DNA of 62,238 bases, taken from positions 1-62,238 of the forward strand of contig JACYMD010000123.1 in the NCBI GenBank assembly GCA_015272215.1, read 5' to 3'. The first letter of the stretch is position 1. Every line of letters begins with the position of its first letter. Source of the DNA: Rivularia sp. T60_A2020_040 (GTDB lineage: Bacteria; Cyanobacteriota; Cyanobacteriia; Cyanobacteriales; Nostocaceae). Positions 28,756 to 37,467 of this stretch are shown here, piece by piece. A model generated the notes under the pieces. It searched no databases. It saw nothing but the letters and a program-made list of their open reading frames with translations, and had not been told where the DNA came from. The translations under genes and the position numbers were made by a program.

Positions 28756-28965
28756 CTAACTATTATTAGCCCGCTTACGTTCTGCTTCTACTGTTAGCAA
28801 TTGAGCTAAACGGTGACGAGCGTGTTTGAATTTGGCGGGCTTTTCTAACTGTTTAGTTGCTTGTTGTAAGCGCAGATCGAATAACTGCTTTTTAGTGGCA
28901 ACAATTTCTTGCACTAATTGCTCGTCGCTCAAATCTCTAGCTTCTGAAATTTTAGGAAAAGGCAT
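28756..28965 (-). CDS. rpmC: 50S ribosomal protein L29
   Basis: L29 is a small two-helix protein at the polypeptide exit. The 69-residue product has [25 protein letters not shown], typical of the family. It lies 3 bp from rplP. Confidence 0.96.
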   Translation of the reverse strand: MPFPKISEARDLSDEQLVQEIVATKKQLFDLRLQQATKQLEKPAKFKHARHRLAQLLTVEAERKRANNS

Positions 28966-28968
28966 AAT

Positions 28969-29394
28969 TTATGCTTTTGGTTCTAGTTCGGCACGGGAAA
29001 TAAATTTAGTTTTTATTGGTAGCTTGTGTGAAGCTAAACGCATAGCTTCGCGAGCAGTTTCTTCGGCGACACCAGCAATTTCAAATAAAATTCTTCCTGG
29101 CTTAACTACAGCTACCCAATATTCAGGATTACCTTTACCAGAACCCATTCGGGTTTCTGCGGCACGCATTGTCACGGGCTTATCTGGGAATACTCGAATC
29201 CAGATTTTTCCACCCCTACGGATGTAACGAGTCATCGCTCGACGGGAGGCTTCGATTTGACGAGATGTAATCCAAGATGGTTCTTGAGCCTGGAGAGCAA
29301 AATCACCAAAGTTGAGACTACTACCTCGCGTTGCTAATCCTGTCATCCGTCCGCGATGTTGCTTACGGAATTTAGTTCTTTTCGGACTTAACAT
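28969..29394 (-). CDS. rplP: 50S ribosomal protein L16
   Basis: L16 has 141 residues starting [19 protein letters not shown]. It shapes the A-site tRNA elbow contact and is needed for late 50S maturation. The segment [27 protein letters not shown] is diagnostic. It is followed by a long heptamer array on its 5' side. Confidence 0.97.
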   Translation of the reverse strand: MLSPKRTKFRKQHRGRMTGLATRGSSLNFGDFALQAQEPSWITSRQIEASRRAMTRYIRRGGKIWIRVFPDKPVTMRAAETRMGSGKGNPEYWVAVVKPGRILFEIAGVAEETAREAMRLASHKLPIKTKFISRAELEPKA

Positions 29395-29399
29395 GACTT

Positions 29400-29576
29400 A
29401 ATAGTTGTTGGTTGTTGGTTGTTAGTTGTTAGTTGTTAGTTGTTAGTTGTTGGTTGTTAGTTGTTGGTTGTTAGTTGTTGGTTGTTGGTTGTTTACCTAC
29501 TAACCACCATCCACTATCTACTAACCACTATCCACTATCCACCATCCACTATCTACTAACCACTATCCACTATCCA
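29400..29576. repeat. Long heptamer array between rpsC and rplP
   Basis: This 177-bp spacer is made almost entirely of 7-bp units: GTTGTTA/GTTGTTG variants to about 29492, then ACTATCC, ACCATCC and ACTAACC units (29496-29576). It abuts the rpsC stop codon. It is the longest such array in the window and splits two genes that are nearly contiguous in many bacteria. Confidence 0.92.
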
Positions 29577-30332
29577 CTAATTTTCATTTGAACGGTCTTC
29601 AAAAGAAGGACGACGACGTTGTTGTTGACGACGACGGGGTTCGCGTTCGTTTTTAGGGTTGGAAGTTGATGATTCTTCTTCTCCGGGGATAATTTCTCCT
29701 TTGAATACCCAAACCTTGATGCCGAGGATACCGTAAATGGTTTTTGCGGTAACGTAGGCGTAATCGATATTAGCGCGCAAGGTATGTAAGGGAACCCGAC
29801 CTTCACGAGTCCACTCTGTACGAGCAATTTCTGCACCGTTTAAGCGTCCACTGACTTGGATTTTGATTCCTTGAACACCGGCACGTTGCGCTCTTTGAAT
29901 TGCTTGACGCACCACTCTCCGGAAAGAAACTCGGCGTTCAAGCTGTTGAGCGATGTACTCACCAATTAAAAAAGCATCAGCGTCAACACGCTCTACTTCA
30001 ACGACATTGATCCGTATCTGACGATTACCACCTAAAGCTTGTTGTAATCCCAGACGTAATGCTTCAATACCTTGTCCGCCTCTACCTACTACTACACCAG
30101 GTCTAGCAGTGGATACTTCTAAATCAATCTGGTCTGCTTTACGCTCAATTTTGACTTCGGAAATACCGGCATTATTTTGAGCGTTTCTACCCAACTTACT
30201 CTCTATATACTGACGAAGTTTATAGTCTTCTTGAAGTAGTTCTGGATATCGAGAAGGATCTGCGAACCAACGAGATTGATGGTCTTTTGTAATTCCCAGG
30301 CGAAATCCAATTGGATTAATCTTTTGTCCCAC
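29577..30332 (-). CDS. rpsC: 30S ribosomal protein S3
   Basis: S3 lines the mRNA entry tunnel and has helicase activity with S4 and S5. The product has 251 residues: [23 protein letters not shown] at the start, a type II KH domain (about 40-110, [18 protein letters not shown]), and a C-terminal domain ending in a basic Arg/Gln-rich extension ([22 protein letters not shown]). The extension is a little longer than in E. coli. Confidence 0.97.
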   Translation of the reverse strand: MGQKINPIGFRLGITKDHQSRWFADPSRYPELLQEDYKLRQYIESKLGRNAQNNAGISEVKIERKADQIDLEVSTARPGVVVGRGGQGIEALRLGLQQALGGNRQIRINVVEVERVDADAFLIGEYIAQQLERRVSFRRVVRQAIQRAQRAGVQGIKIQVSGRLNGAEIARTEWTREGRVPLHTLRANIDYAYVTAKTIYGILGIKVWVFKGEIIPGEEESSTSNPKNEREPRRRQQQRRRPSFEDRSNEN

Positions 30333-30388
30333 TTTTACTTCCTCTAAAATATATTCGCACTCTTTTTAAATCGTTTCTGAGTGCTTGC

Positions 30389-30748
30389 TTACACCGCGTC
30401 CGGGTCAGCAGAAACGGCAACGGTTATATGGCAGGTGGGTTTGCGAATTTGATAAGCACGACCCTGCGCTCTAGGCTGATAGCGCTTGAATACGGGACCT
30501 TGATCGGCGAATGCTGTGGAAACTATTAAAGATGCCCGGTCTAATCCCTCATTGTGTTCGGCATTAGCAGCAGCACTTCTAAGAACCTTTAATACTGGGT
30601 CGCAGGCTCTATAAGGCATAAACTCTAAAATTATCAGTGCTTCTCGATAGGAACGTCCTCTAATTTGGTCAAGTACGCGGCGTACTTTAAAGGGCGACAT
30701 ACTTATATATCGAGCAATTGCTTTTACTTCTTTAGTATCAGTAGCCAT
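30389..30748 (-). CDS. rplV: 50S ribosomal protein L22
   Basis: L22 lines the exit tunnel. From the ATG at 30748 the 119-residue product begins [31 protein letters not shown], as in relatives, and AGGTGA lies eight bases upstream. An in-frame GTG at 30760 overlaps that ribosome binding site and is rejected. The tunnel hairpin region contains [23 protein letters not shown]. Confidence 0.96.
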   Translation of the reverse strand: MATDTKEVKAIARYISMSPFKVRRVLDQIRGRSYREALIILEFMPYRACDPVLKVLRSAAANAEHNEGLDRASLIVSTAFADQGPVFKRYQPRAQGRAYQIRKPTCHITVAVSADPDAV

Positions 30749-30797
30749 AATAAATTTCACCTAGTTGCTAATTGCATGATGCTATTAGCGTCTGTGG

Positions 30798-31073
30798 TTA
30801 TCTACCTCCTTTTCTATCTTTAGAGTGACCTCTAAAAGTGCGGGTAGGAGCAAATTCTCCTAATTTATGACCCACCATTTGGTCGCTGACAAAAACTGGA
30901 ACGTGTTGTTTTCCGTTGTGAACGGCAATTGTATGACCAACCATCATTGGTAAAATGGTGGAAGCTCTCGACCAAGTTTTGATAACTTCTTTTTTATTGG
31001 TTTCGTTGAGCTTATCGATTTTTTTGAGTAAATGGTCTGCAACAAAGGGACCTTTTTTCAGAGAACGACCCAT
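30798..31073 (-). CDS. rpsS: 30S ribosomal protein S19
   Basis: S19 has 91 residues starting [23 protein letters not shown], with the conserved [29 protein letters not shown]. It partners S13 in the 30S head. It is followed by rplV. Confidence 0.97.
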   Translation of the reverse strand: MGRSLKKGPFVADHLLKKIDKLNETNKKEVIKTWSRASTILPMMVGHTIAVHNGKQHVPVFVSDQMVGHKLGEFAPTRTFRGHSKDRKGGR

Positions 31074-31079
31074 AGGACA

Positions 31080-31259
31080 ATCAATTTTGGATTTTGGATT
31101 TTGGATTTTGGATTACAATTTTGAATTTCAGATTTTAGGATTTTAGATTTAGTTTGACAATAATTTTTTAAACGGGAGCAAGATACTTCCACTAAAAAAT
31201 CAATTAATCGTAACAACTTGATATTTCAATCTAAAATCCAAAATTTAAAATCCAAAATT
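31080..31259. repeat. TTTTGGA/AAAATCC heptamer arrays between rplB and rpsS
   Basis: Four TTTTGGA-type 7-bp units lie at about 31085-31112, with degenerate units to about 31151, and TAAAATCC-type units of the opposite sense at about 31227-31259 next to the rplB stop codon. The two arrays face each other as an imperfect inverted pair that could form a long stem. Confidence 0.85.
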
Positions 31260-32123
31260 CTAAGACTGACGACCACCGCGACCGCGTTTGGAAGACTTAC
31301 GACGACGGCGAACAATCAATTTACTACTTGCTTTTTTGGGCTTACGAGTTTTCTTACCCAGGGTAGGTTTACCCCAAGGAGTTACAGGACCGCTACGACC
31401 AATTGGAGCGCGTCCTTCACCACCACCGTGGGGGTGGTCACAAGGGTTCATTACGCTTCCTCGAACTTTGGGACGACGACCTTTCCAACGGTTACGACCG
31501 GCTTTACCCAGAGTTTGGTTTCTGGCTTCAATATTGCCTACTTGTCCGATGGTGGCGTAACATTCACGCCGAATCATGCGGACTTCTCCTGAAGGCAATT
31601 TTAAAGTAACGTAGTTACCGTCTTTCGCCATGACTTGAGCATTTGCACCAGCCGAACGTACTATTTGACCGCCTTTTCCGGCAACCAATTCTACGTTGTG
31701 AACGCTGGTACCCAAGGGCATATTTGCTAAAGGTAAGGCGTTACCGTTTTCTATGGGAGAATCTGGACCGGCAATGATTTGAGTCCCGACTTTCATCCCG
31801 TGGGGTTGCAATATATAACGCTTCTCACCGTCTTCGTAAACAACGAGGGCAATCCTCGCATTACGGTTGGGGTCGTATTCAATCGCTTCCACTATTGCGG
31901 GCATACCCCGCTTATCTCTTTTAAAATCAATAATCCGATAAAGACGTTTGTGTCCGCCACCGCGACGACGACTGGTAATTACACCGCGATTATTTCTACC
32001 TTTTGCCCGATGAATATGTTCGGTTAAAGATTTTTCCGGTTTAGATTTGGTAATTTCCGAAAAGTCGGAAGTTTCCGCTTGACGGTTACTGGGGGTGTAT
32101 GGACGAAAAGTACGAATACCCAT
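31260..32123 (-). CDS. rplB: 50S ribosomal protein L2
   Basis: L2 has 287 residues and is needed for subunit association and peptidyl transfer. Present are [15 protein letters not shown] at the start, the RNA-binding core, and the C-terminal [19 protein letters not shown] with the conserved His. The C-terminus is an Arg/Lys-rich tail ([16 protein letters not shown]). Confidence 0.97.
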   Translation of the reverse strand: MGIRTFRPYTPSNRQAETSDFSEITKSKPEKSLTEHIHRAKGRNNRGVITSRRRGGGHKRLYRIIDFKRDKRGMPAIVEAIEYDPNRNARIALVVYEDGEKRYILQPHGMKVGTQIIAGPDSPIENGNALPLANMPLGTSVHNVELVAGKGGQIVRSAGANAQVMAKDGNYVTLKLPSGEVRMIRRECYATIGQVGNIEARNQTLGKAGRNRWKGRRPKVRGSVMNPCDHPHGGGEGRAPIGRSGPVTPWGKPTLGKKTRKPKKASSKLIVRRRRKSSKRGRGGRQS

Positions 32124-32172
32124 AATTTTAAATTTATCTACAAAGTATTTTGCGGAAGGAGGGAGGAGAAAT

Positions 32173-32260
32173 TTATGAGTTGTGAGTTAGGAGTTAGGAG
32201 TTTAATTCCAATTACCAATTACCCATTACCAATTACCAATTACCCATCCCCAATTATTAA
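32173..32260. repeat. Heptamer arrays (GAGTTAG and ATTACCA) between rplW and rplB
   Basis: GAGTTGT/GAGTTAG units (about 32176-32200) are followed by about seven ATTACCA/ATTACCC units (about 32208-32249), ending next to the rplW stop codon at 32261. Confidence 0.88.
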
Positions 32261-32575
32261 TTAAACATCTGGGAATAGAACCTGACGAATCTTGTCTTCA
32301 TCCCCGGATACTAGGGTGACAATAGCTCGTTTGTACTGAGGTTTAAACCCGATAAATCTCCCAACCCGCTTTTTCTTCCGAGGCTGTAATGCGGTATTTA
32401 CTTTTACAACTTTGACATCAAATAAACTTTCAATTGCTGCTTTTATTTGAGTTTTAGTTGCTTTGGGAACAACTTCAAAAGTATATTTATTTTGCTCCAT
32501 GTTGATTGTCGCCTTTTCGGTGAGAATCGGGCGACGCACTAGGTCGGGAAGATTACGGGGGTCAAATTTAGCCAT
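32261..32575 (-). CDS. rplW: 50S ribosomal protein L23
   Basis: L23 has 104 residues and is the docking site at the exit tunnel for trigger factor and SRP. The [24 protein letters not shown] start is typical. It overlaps the 3' end of rplD by 8 bp, implying coupling. Confidence 0.97.
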   Translation of the reverse strand: MAKFDPRNLPDLVRRPILTEKATINMEQNKYTFEVVPKATKTQIKAAIESLFDVKVVKVNTALQPRKKKRVGRFIGFKPQYKRAIVTLVSGDEDKIRQVLFPDV

Positions 32576-33203
32576 TATTGTAGACCTCCTGAATTTTATC
32601 TAATGCTGATGCACTGACTACGATTTTGTCTGCGTGTAGCAAATCAAAAACATTAAGTTGGTCGGCTGCAATCAGTTTGAGATTCTCTACATTACGGGCT
32701 GATAAATAGATATTTTCAACACGTTCGGACAAAATCAACAAAGTTTTTTGTTCGGGTTGAGAACCCCAGCGAGTAATAGCTTGGATTAATTCTTTTGTCT
32801 TGGGACGCTGTAATTGTTCGTTGAATTCTTCAACGACAATCATGTCATCAATCCGACTGACAAAGGCTGTCCGTAAAGCCAAACGACGCTCTTTACGATT
32901 CATCCTCAAGTTATATTCTTTGGGTTTTGGTCCAAAGATGACACCACCACCACGCCACAGTGGTGAACGAATAGAACCGGCACGGGCGCGTCCTGTCCCT
33001 TTTTGTCGCCAGGGTTTACGACCCCCTCCTCTTACTTCGGCACGGGTTTTAGTACTAGCGTTTCCTTGGCGAGCATTAGCCATTTGTCGAACTAAGGCTC
33101 TATGTACAATATGAGAAGCAGTTTCTTCCTTGGCAACTTTTAAATCCAAGGTTTTCTGTCCGACTTCTTCTCCCTGCCAGTTTTTAACTCCACAATCTAC
33201 CAT
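32568..33203 (-). CDS. rplD: 50S ribosomal protein L4
   Basis: L4 has 211 residues, with the long tunnel loop [36 protein letters not shown]. In E. coli L4 also represses the S10 operon; whether it does so here is unknown. It is overlapped by rplW at its 3' end and preceded by rplC after 181 bp. Confidence 0.97.
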   Translation of the reverse strand: MVDCGVKNWQGEEVGQKTLDLKVAKEETASHIVHRALVRQMANARQGNASTKTRAEVRGGGRKPWRQKGTGRARAGSIRSPLWRGGGVIFGPKPKEYNLRMNRKERRLALRTAFVSRIDDMIVVEEFNEQLQRPKTKELIQAITRWGSQPEQKTLLILSERVENIYLSARNVENLKLIAADQLNVFDLLHADKIVVSASALDKIQEVYNNG

Positions 33204-33343
33204 TTTTGCTTCCTTCTTAAATTAGTCATTTGCCATTTGTTTTTAGCTATTGATCATTTACTTACTTTTTTGCCGCTTGATTATGCTCTGCTTAAAGTAA
33301 ATGATCTAATCTCAGATTTCAATTTTTAGTGATTTTTTTATTA

Positions 33344-33380
33344 TTCAATCCAAAAACTAAAATCTAAAATCTAAAATCGA
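33344..33380. repeat. Heptamer array (CTAAAAT) between rplD and rplC
   Basis: About five 7-bp units (CAAAAAC, CTAAAAT x3, with flanking variants) end just before the rplC stop codon at 33385. Confidence 0.8.
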
Positions 33381-33384
33381 ATGA

Positions 33385-34017
33385 CTATTTCACTTCTTTT
33401 GCAGGGAGAATATTAACTAATGCTCCTGATTTGCCAGGAATCGCTCCCTTAATTAACAATAAATTACGTTCGGCATCAACTCGCACAATTTTGAGTTTGC
33501 GAACTGTGATGCGCTTACCTCCCAAACGTCCAGCCATCCGCTTACCGGGATAAACACGACCGGGAGTAGTACCAGCACCGATGGAACCTGGTTCTCTATG
33601 GTTTTTAGAACCGTGGGACATCGGACCTCTACTGAAGTTGTTACGCTTCTGGTTTCCTGCGAAACCACGACCGATACTTGTACCGACTACATCTACTAAC
33701 TGACCTGCATCAAAAATATCAGCACTAATTTGCTGACCCAAGGAATACTCATCCGTGCTTTCGGCGCGGTATTCTTCTAGGTGCCGCAAAGGTGGAGCAG
33801 AAGATTTTGCTAAATGCCCCAACATCGGCTTATTTAATGCTTTTGCTTTTACTTCACCATATGCTAGTTGAATGGCGGAGTAACCGTCGGTCTGTTTTGT
33901 TTTGATTTGGGTTACAGTACATGGTCCGGCTTGAACGACAGTAACAGGAATTGCTGCTCCCGCATCGTCAAAAACCTGAGTCATACCCACTTTGGTGCCG
34001 AGAATACCTACAGACAC
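33385..34017 (-). CDS. rplC: 50S ribosomal protein L3
   Basis: L3 is the first gene of the cluster here; rpsJ is not present. The start is set to the GTG at 34017, giving a product of 210 residues that begins [14 protein letters not shown] as in relatives. AAGGAG lies ten bases upstream. The frame is open to an ATG at 34089, but this would add 24 residues ([20 protein letters not shown]...) not usual for L3. The conserved [29 protein letters not shown], which approaches the peptidyl transferase centre, is intact. Confidence 0.96.
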   Translation of the reverse strand: MSVGILGTKVGMTQVFDDAGAAIPVTVVQAGPCTVTQIKTKQTDGYSAIQLAYGEVKAKALNKPMLGHLAKSSAPPLRHLEEYRAESTDEYSLGQQISADIFDAGQLVDVVGTSIGRGFAGNQKRNNFSRGPMSHGSKNHREPGSIGAGTTPGRVYPGKRMAGRLGGKRITVRKLKIVRVDAERNLLLIKGAIPGKSGALVNILPAKEVK

Positions 34018-34766
34018 AGTTACAATTCTCCTTTTTATCAGTTTTCCGCTTGATTTCGGAACTTTAGGATTTTGGAGTCTCTTTTTCAAGAAACTACCCG
34101 CCTTATCATCAAAAAACCTCAGAAGTCATGAATAGTTCAGGTTAAACTAATTCAACTTCAATCACGGTTTTTTTGTTGTTTCACCGCCAATCATCTACAA
34201 AAAACTGTTGATTTATTGACGCAGCTTAAAATACTTTCCTTTCAGGAAAGATTAAAGAATTAAATGCAATGCTTAATAGCTTTGCGATTTGTGCAGCAAT
34301 GCCTTTCTAGACAATTGCTTTGGCACTTTTACTCTTTCACTTCGGTGGACTTAAGCGGCTAATTCCGCTCAGTATCCTTTTCTCAAAGGCTGACATTATC
34401 CCATTATCAACCAATATACTAGTTTACCAATCTCAAAAGTCTTAAGCGTATTAAGTTTACCTCAAGGCTTCTTAATTTACCACTCTTTGATCGCTTTTGA
34501 CTAATTTATTTGGATAAATCTTCGGAAAATCTGACAAAATAGTCTCAAGCAAGAATTCTATTTACAGAACGACTAGTGTTTTGAATTTGGTCACAAATAA
34601 ATAGTGTAAGTTATTTATTTGATTTTGTCCAGATTTTTTTAGAGAGATGGGAAAACAAGAAATTAGCACTCAAGAACACAAAACTCTTAACTGGTTGCTA
34701 ATTAACTCTTAACCGATAACTTTTAACTAATAATAGAATTATCGAAGTGGTATTTGAAAAGGTTCT
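34018..34766. promoter_or_regulatory. Divergent promoter/leader region, rplC and ndhN
   Basis: This 749-bp region between divergent genes must carry the main promoter of the ribosomal superoperon and that of ndhN. I see the rplC ribosome binding site (AAGGAG, 34028-34033 region, minus strand), and a small hairpin CTTTCC-TTTCA-GGAAAG at about 34235-34251, which would lie in the rplC leader. I cannot place promoter boxes. No ORF of note. Confidence 0.5.
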
Positions 34767-35246
34767 ATGGCATTACTTACTAACGGTGGCGGTTTCATTC
34801 GTAAGTTGGAAAAATTTGGCGCTCTTGCAGTGTATGTACCTTTAGAAGGCGGTTTTGAAGGTCGGTATCGTCGTCGGTTACGTGCTAAGGGTTACAATGC
34901 TTTGTGTATCAGCGGCAAAGGAATTGGTGATGTAGCAGCTTATTTAACTGGAGTTCACGGTGTAAGACCTCCACATCTTGGTAAAAAAAGTACCAGTAGC
35001 GGAGCTGCGGTAGGTTATGTATATTACTTACCGCCAATGATTAGTACTCAATTAGAACATTTGCCGCCAAAATCCAAAGGATTAGTATTGTGGATTATTG
35101 ACGGACATACTCTTGATGATCAAGAGGTAGAATATTTGGCAAATTTACCTAAAATCGAGCCAAGAGTAAAAGTTGTAATTGAAAGAGGTGGCTCGCGCGC
35201 TTTTCGTTTTATGCCTTTAGAGGAAAGTTTGGCTATAGCGAGTTAG
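34767..35246 (+). CDS. ndhN: NAD(P)H-quinone oxidoreductase subunit N
   Basis: NdhN is a cyanobacteria/plastid-specific subunit of the thylakoid NDH-1 complex, which serves respiration, cyclic electron flow and CO2 uptake. The 159-residue product matches the family throughout: MALLTNGGGFIRKLEKFGALAVYVPLEGGFEGRY at the start and RGGSRAFRFMPLEESL at the end. It has no membrane span and belongs to the peripheral arm interface. It is transcribed divergently from the ribosomal cluster. Confidence 0.96.
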   Translation: MALLTNGGGFIRKLEKFGALAVYVPLEGGFEGRYRRRLRAKGYNALCISGKGIGDVAAYLTGVHGVRPPHLGKKSTSSGAAVGYVYYLPPMISTQLEHLPPKSKGLVLWIIDGHTLDDQEVEYLANLPKIEPRVKVVIERGGSRAFRFMPLEESLAIAS

Positions 35247-35400
35247 GAGTTAGGAGTTGGGAGTTGGGAGTTAGGAGTTAGGAGTTAGTACCACCGGAAT
35301 TGTAGAGACGGGGCGTATTGCTAAGTCTGTACCGGAGTTAGGAGTTAGTGCGTTAGCGAAGCGTGTCCCCTTCGGACATACGTCTCGCTCGCTATTTCCC
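35247..35400. repeat. GAGTTAG heptamer array and GC-rich palindrome
   Basis: About six GAGTTAG/GAGTTGG 7-bp units follow the ndhN stop codon (35247-35290). A GC-rich block at about 35348-35392 contains TTAGCGAAGCGTGTCCCCTT and CTCGCTCGC, similar to the interior of the element at 8981. It is followed by a pyrimidine-only run of C and T to about 35435. Confidence 0.8.
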
Positions 35401-35565
35401 CCTCTTCTCTCTCTTCCCCCCTCTCCCCATCTTCTTGTTTGTAATTTAGGTGCAATATTATTGCGAAAGTAACGGACAATTAGATCAAAAAATCGTCATA
35501 CTTAAAGAGGGAGATATGATTTAACAACTCCCTGTATTTCGAGGCGTGAAGTTAAAAAAGCAGAT

Positions 35566-36111
35566 ATGAAACGTAATAAATATAGTAGTAGGTCAACTAA
35601 TACCTCTCCTAAAAGCTCTAATTTTGGCTCCTCAGTATTTAATTTCACAACTATTGCCATTCTGGGGGGCATATTTATTCTAGGTATTGGTATTGGTATC
35701 GCTTTTAGTTCTACAGCAAGTTTTTCACCATCGAATGTTGCTTCTCGTGATTATATTGATCAAAAAGCACCAAATCCAGAGGTTTGCGTACAGTATGGAG
35801 CCAGTGCGATGGTTATGGATACGAGATTATTTGTAACTCTAAACCCGTTTAATGTTTATGTTGGTCAACCCAGTATGCGCCCTGGATGCGTTTTACGTCA
35901 AAGTAACTGGGAAATTTTAAGACAGAAAAACCTAGTAACATCAGATCAAATAAGAGATTGCAAAAATCGTTTAAATACTTTTGGGTTTACGGGTAGATTA
36001 GATAGTAAAGAGCTTGCTATTAACTGCATCTATCAAAATGATGCGGCGAAAAACTTCTTTAGTACAGAAGAAGGAGCGATAAATTTACCTGGAGAGACGG
36101 AAAGATTCTAG
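35566..36111 (+). CDS. DUF3172 family membrane-anchored protein
   Basis: The protein has 181 residues with a Ser/Lys-rich N-terminus, one membrane span at about 27-50 and a soluble domain with conserved Cys residues (NPEVCVQYG, RPGCVLR, IRDCKNR, AINCIYQ). This matches the cyanobacterial and algal DUF3172 family, for which I know no proven function. The four Cys may pair if the domain is outside the cytoplasm. It lies downstream of ndhN and upstream of two hairpin repeat elements. Confidence 0.85.
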   Translation: MKRNKYSSRSTNTSPKSSNFGSSVFNFTTIAILGGIFILGIGIGIAFSSTASFSPSNVASRDYIDQKAPNPEVCVQYGASAMVMDTRLFVTLNPFNVYVGQPSMRPGCVLRQSNWEILRQKNLVTSDQIRDCKNRLNTFGFTGRLDSKELAINCIYQNDAAKNFFSTEEGAINLPGETERF

Positions 36112-36124
36112 AAAGTTATGGCTA

Positions 36125-36188
36125 AGAAGTCGGGTTTTTGTGATTGTTTTGTGGAGTTACGGATGTTTTTCTAAAAAACCCGACTTCT
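36125..36188. repeat. Hairpin repeat element, copy 4 (64 bp)
   Basis: Terminal inverted repeats AGAAGTCGGGTTTTT and its complement enclose a centre with GTTACGGATG. It starts 14 bp after the DUF3172 stop codon. Confidence 0.85.
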
Positions 36189-36213
36189 GTGATTATTTTT
36201 GTTTCGTGGGGAA

Positions 36214-36278
36214 AGAAGTCGGGTTTTTATGACTTGTTTTATGGGGCTATGGATATTAATCGTAAAAAACCGACTTCT
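36214..36278. repeat. Hairpin repeat element, copy 5 (65 bp)
   Basis: This copy has the same inverted ends, with one base change on the right arm (AAAAACCGACTTCT), and a centre with ATGGATATTAATCGT. It is in direct orientation 25 bp after copy 4, making a second tandem pair like that at 931-1073. Confidence 0.85.
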
Positions 36279-36319
36279 GTGATTGTCTACTGCCGACTGC
36301 CTTTTTTTAAAGCATCAAA

Positions 36320-37204
36320 TTATTGATTGGGGAAAGGTTGTCCAAATTCAATTATTCCAGACTCTGGTGTGTTAATTACCGGAGAATTATATGGGGCTGC
36401 TGGGAAAAGGGATGGAGGAGTACTGAAATTTCCTGACGGTGAAGGAAATGTTGCGGGTGGAAGAACTGGATTTTGGATTTGTGGAAATAGGTTGTTGTTT
36501 GTAATCGGTGGTACGGTTACAGTAGGTTGCTGGAAATATCCATTACTTCCGTTGTTAATAGGCGGTAATGTTGAGGGTGTAGCAAAAACAGGTTGTGTAT
36601 TTACACTTGGAATATTTTGTGAAGGATTATACATTCCAGGAGGAAGATTACCTGGTGGTTGTGGAGATGGAAGAATCCCTGGTGGTTCTGGAGAGTAAGC
36701 ATCCGGTGGTAAATCACCTCCTACTGATGAATATCCTGGTGGTAAAAAATTGTCATTACGAGCAATAAAAGGACGAAGCACCCAACGATTAGAATTTTGT
36801 GAACGGGGTTGTAGTTGTACTTGATTGCTGTCAAAAAAGGTTCCCGGTGCTAAATCCAGGACAATACGAGTGACATCTTGGTTTAGCTGAGAAACGCGAA
36901 TTCTCTGAACTGCTCCGTTGTAATTTTGTTCGGTAGGAACGTAACCTAATTTAGTATTAGGTAAATCTACCACTAAACGAGGAGGTTGAGATAAGTAAAA
37001 GTACTGGGGACGAGATGGTGCTGAAAGAGAAATTTCTAACTGTGAACCTAGGGGAGAAAATCGCCAATCTTCTAGTTTTCCAGTGGGTGCGGCAATACTG
37101 CTATTAGTATCAAGAGCAACTGCTGCATATAAGCTAAACAAGCCAACAGGAATGAATCTCTTACACCAAGAGACAAATTGCCTGTTCTTAAATTGCTTAT
37201 CCAT
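36320..37204 (-). CDS. AMIN-domain secreted protein
   Basis: The protein has 294 residues with a signal peptide (about 16-39, FIPVGLFSLYAAVALDT...IAAP), then an AMIN domain (about 43-130; LPNTKLGYVPTEQ...AVQRIRVSQLNQDVTRIVLDLAPG). AMIN domains target peptidoglycan amidases and type IV pilus secretins to the cell wall. The rest is a low-complexity Pro/Asn-rich region (PPGILPSPQPPGNLPPGMYNP and similar). There is no amidase domain, so the protein probably has a structural or targeting role in the periplasm or at septa. Confidence 0.85.
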   Translation of the reverse strand: MDKQFKNRQFVSWCKRFIPVGLFSLYAAVALDTNSSIAAPTGKLEDWRFSPLGSQLEISLSAPSRPQYFYLSQPPRLVVDLPNTKLGYVPTEQNYNGAVQRIRVSQLNQDVTRIVLDLAPGTFFDSNQVQLQPRSQNSNRWVLRPFIARNDNFLPPGYSSVGGDLPPDAYSPEPPGILPSPQPPGNLPPGMYNPSQNIPSVNTQPVFATPSTLPPINNGSNGYFQQPTVTVPPITNNNLFPQIQNPVLPPATFPSPSGNFSTPPSLFPAAPYNSPVINTPESGIIEFGQPFPNQ

Positions 37205-37301
37205 TATTTTTATCCCTTGTAGGTTAAGCCAGAGTAGACGGCTTAATTGCTAATAGTTTAGTACAACATTGCCCAAATTTGTCAGGATTAAAATCACAAA
37301 G

Positions 37302-37344
37302 ACTCTGCGTTCCTCCGCGTATACTTTGCATTCCTCTGCGTTTA
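37302..37344. repeat. CGCAGAGGAA-type dispersed repeat, copy 1
   Basis: Read on the minus strand this is AACGCAGAGGAAT-(N)-CAAAG-(N)-CGCGGAGGAACGCAGAG, about 43 bp. A near copy lies on the plus strand at 42526-42567. Both are intergenic and contain two diverged CGCAGAGGAA/CGGAGGAACGC half-repeats. Confidence 0.75.
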
Positions 37345-37467
37345 AAATTCCATAGTTAGCAATCAATCTTCATGCTTTTATCAAGATATTTCCGAAAATT
37401 CATCGATGAAATTAATGAGACTCGTAAGTTATTTTTTTAACAATCTTAATTAAAATAATAGACTTAT

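Noticed and set aside
28630-29576. Possible CRISPR array in the ribosomal cluster
   Set aside because: The repeats have a strict 7-bp period with no unique spacers of 30-40 bp, so they are STRR arrays and not CRISPR.
31288-31560. Plus-strand ORFs antisense to rplB and other ribosomal genes
   Set aside because: These are complements of highly constrained coding sequence and show no codon or domain support of their own.
36125-36278. Hairpin repeats as ordinary intrinsic terminators
   Set aside because: The T-run is part of the left arm and pairs with the A-run of the right arm, so no free U-tract follows the stem; size uniformity and tandem pairing fit a repeat element better.
36144-36326. 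60-residue plus-strand ORF across the hairpin repeat pair
   Set aside because: It is translated from the inverted-repeat elements themselves, with two similar halves produced by the repeat; not a gene.
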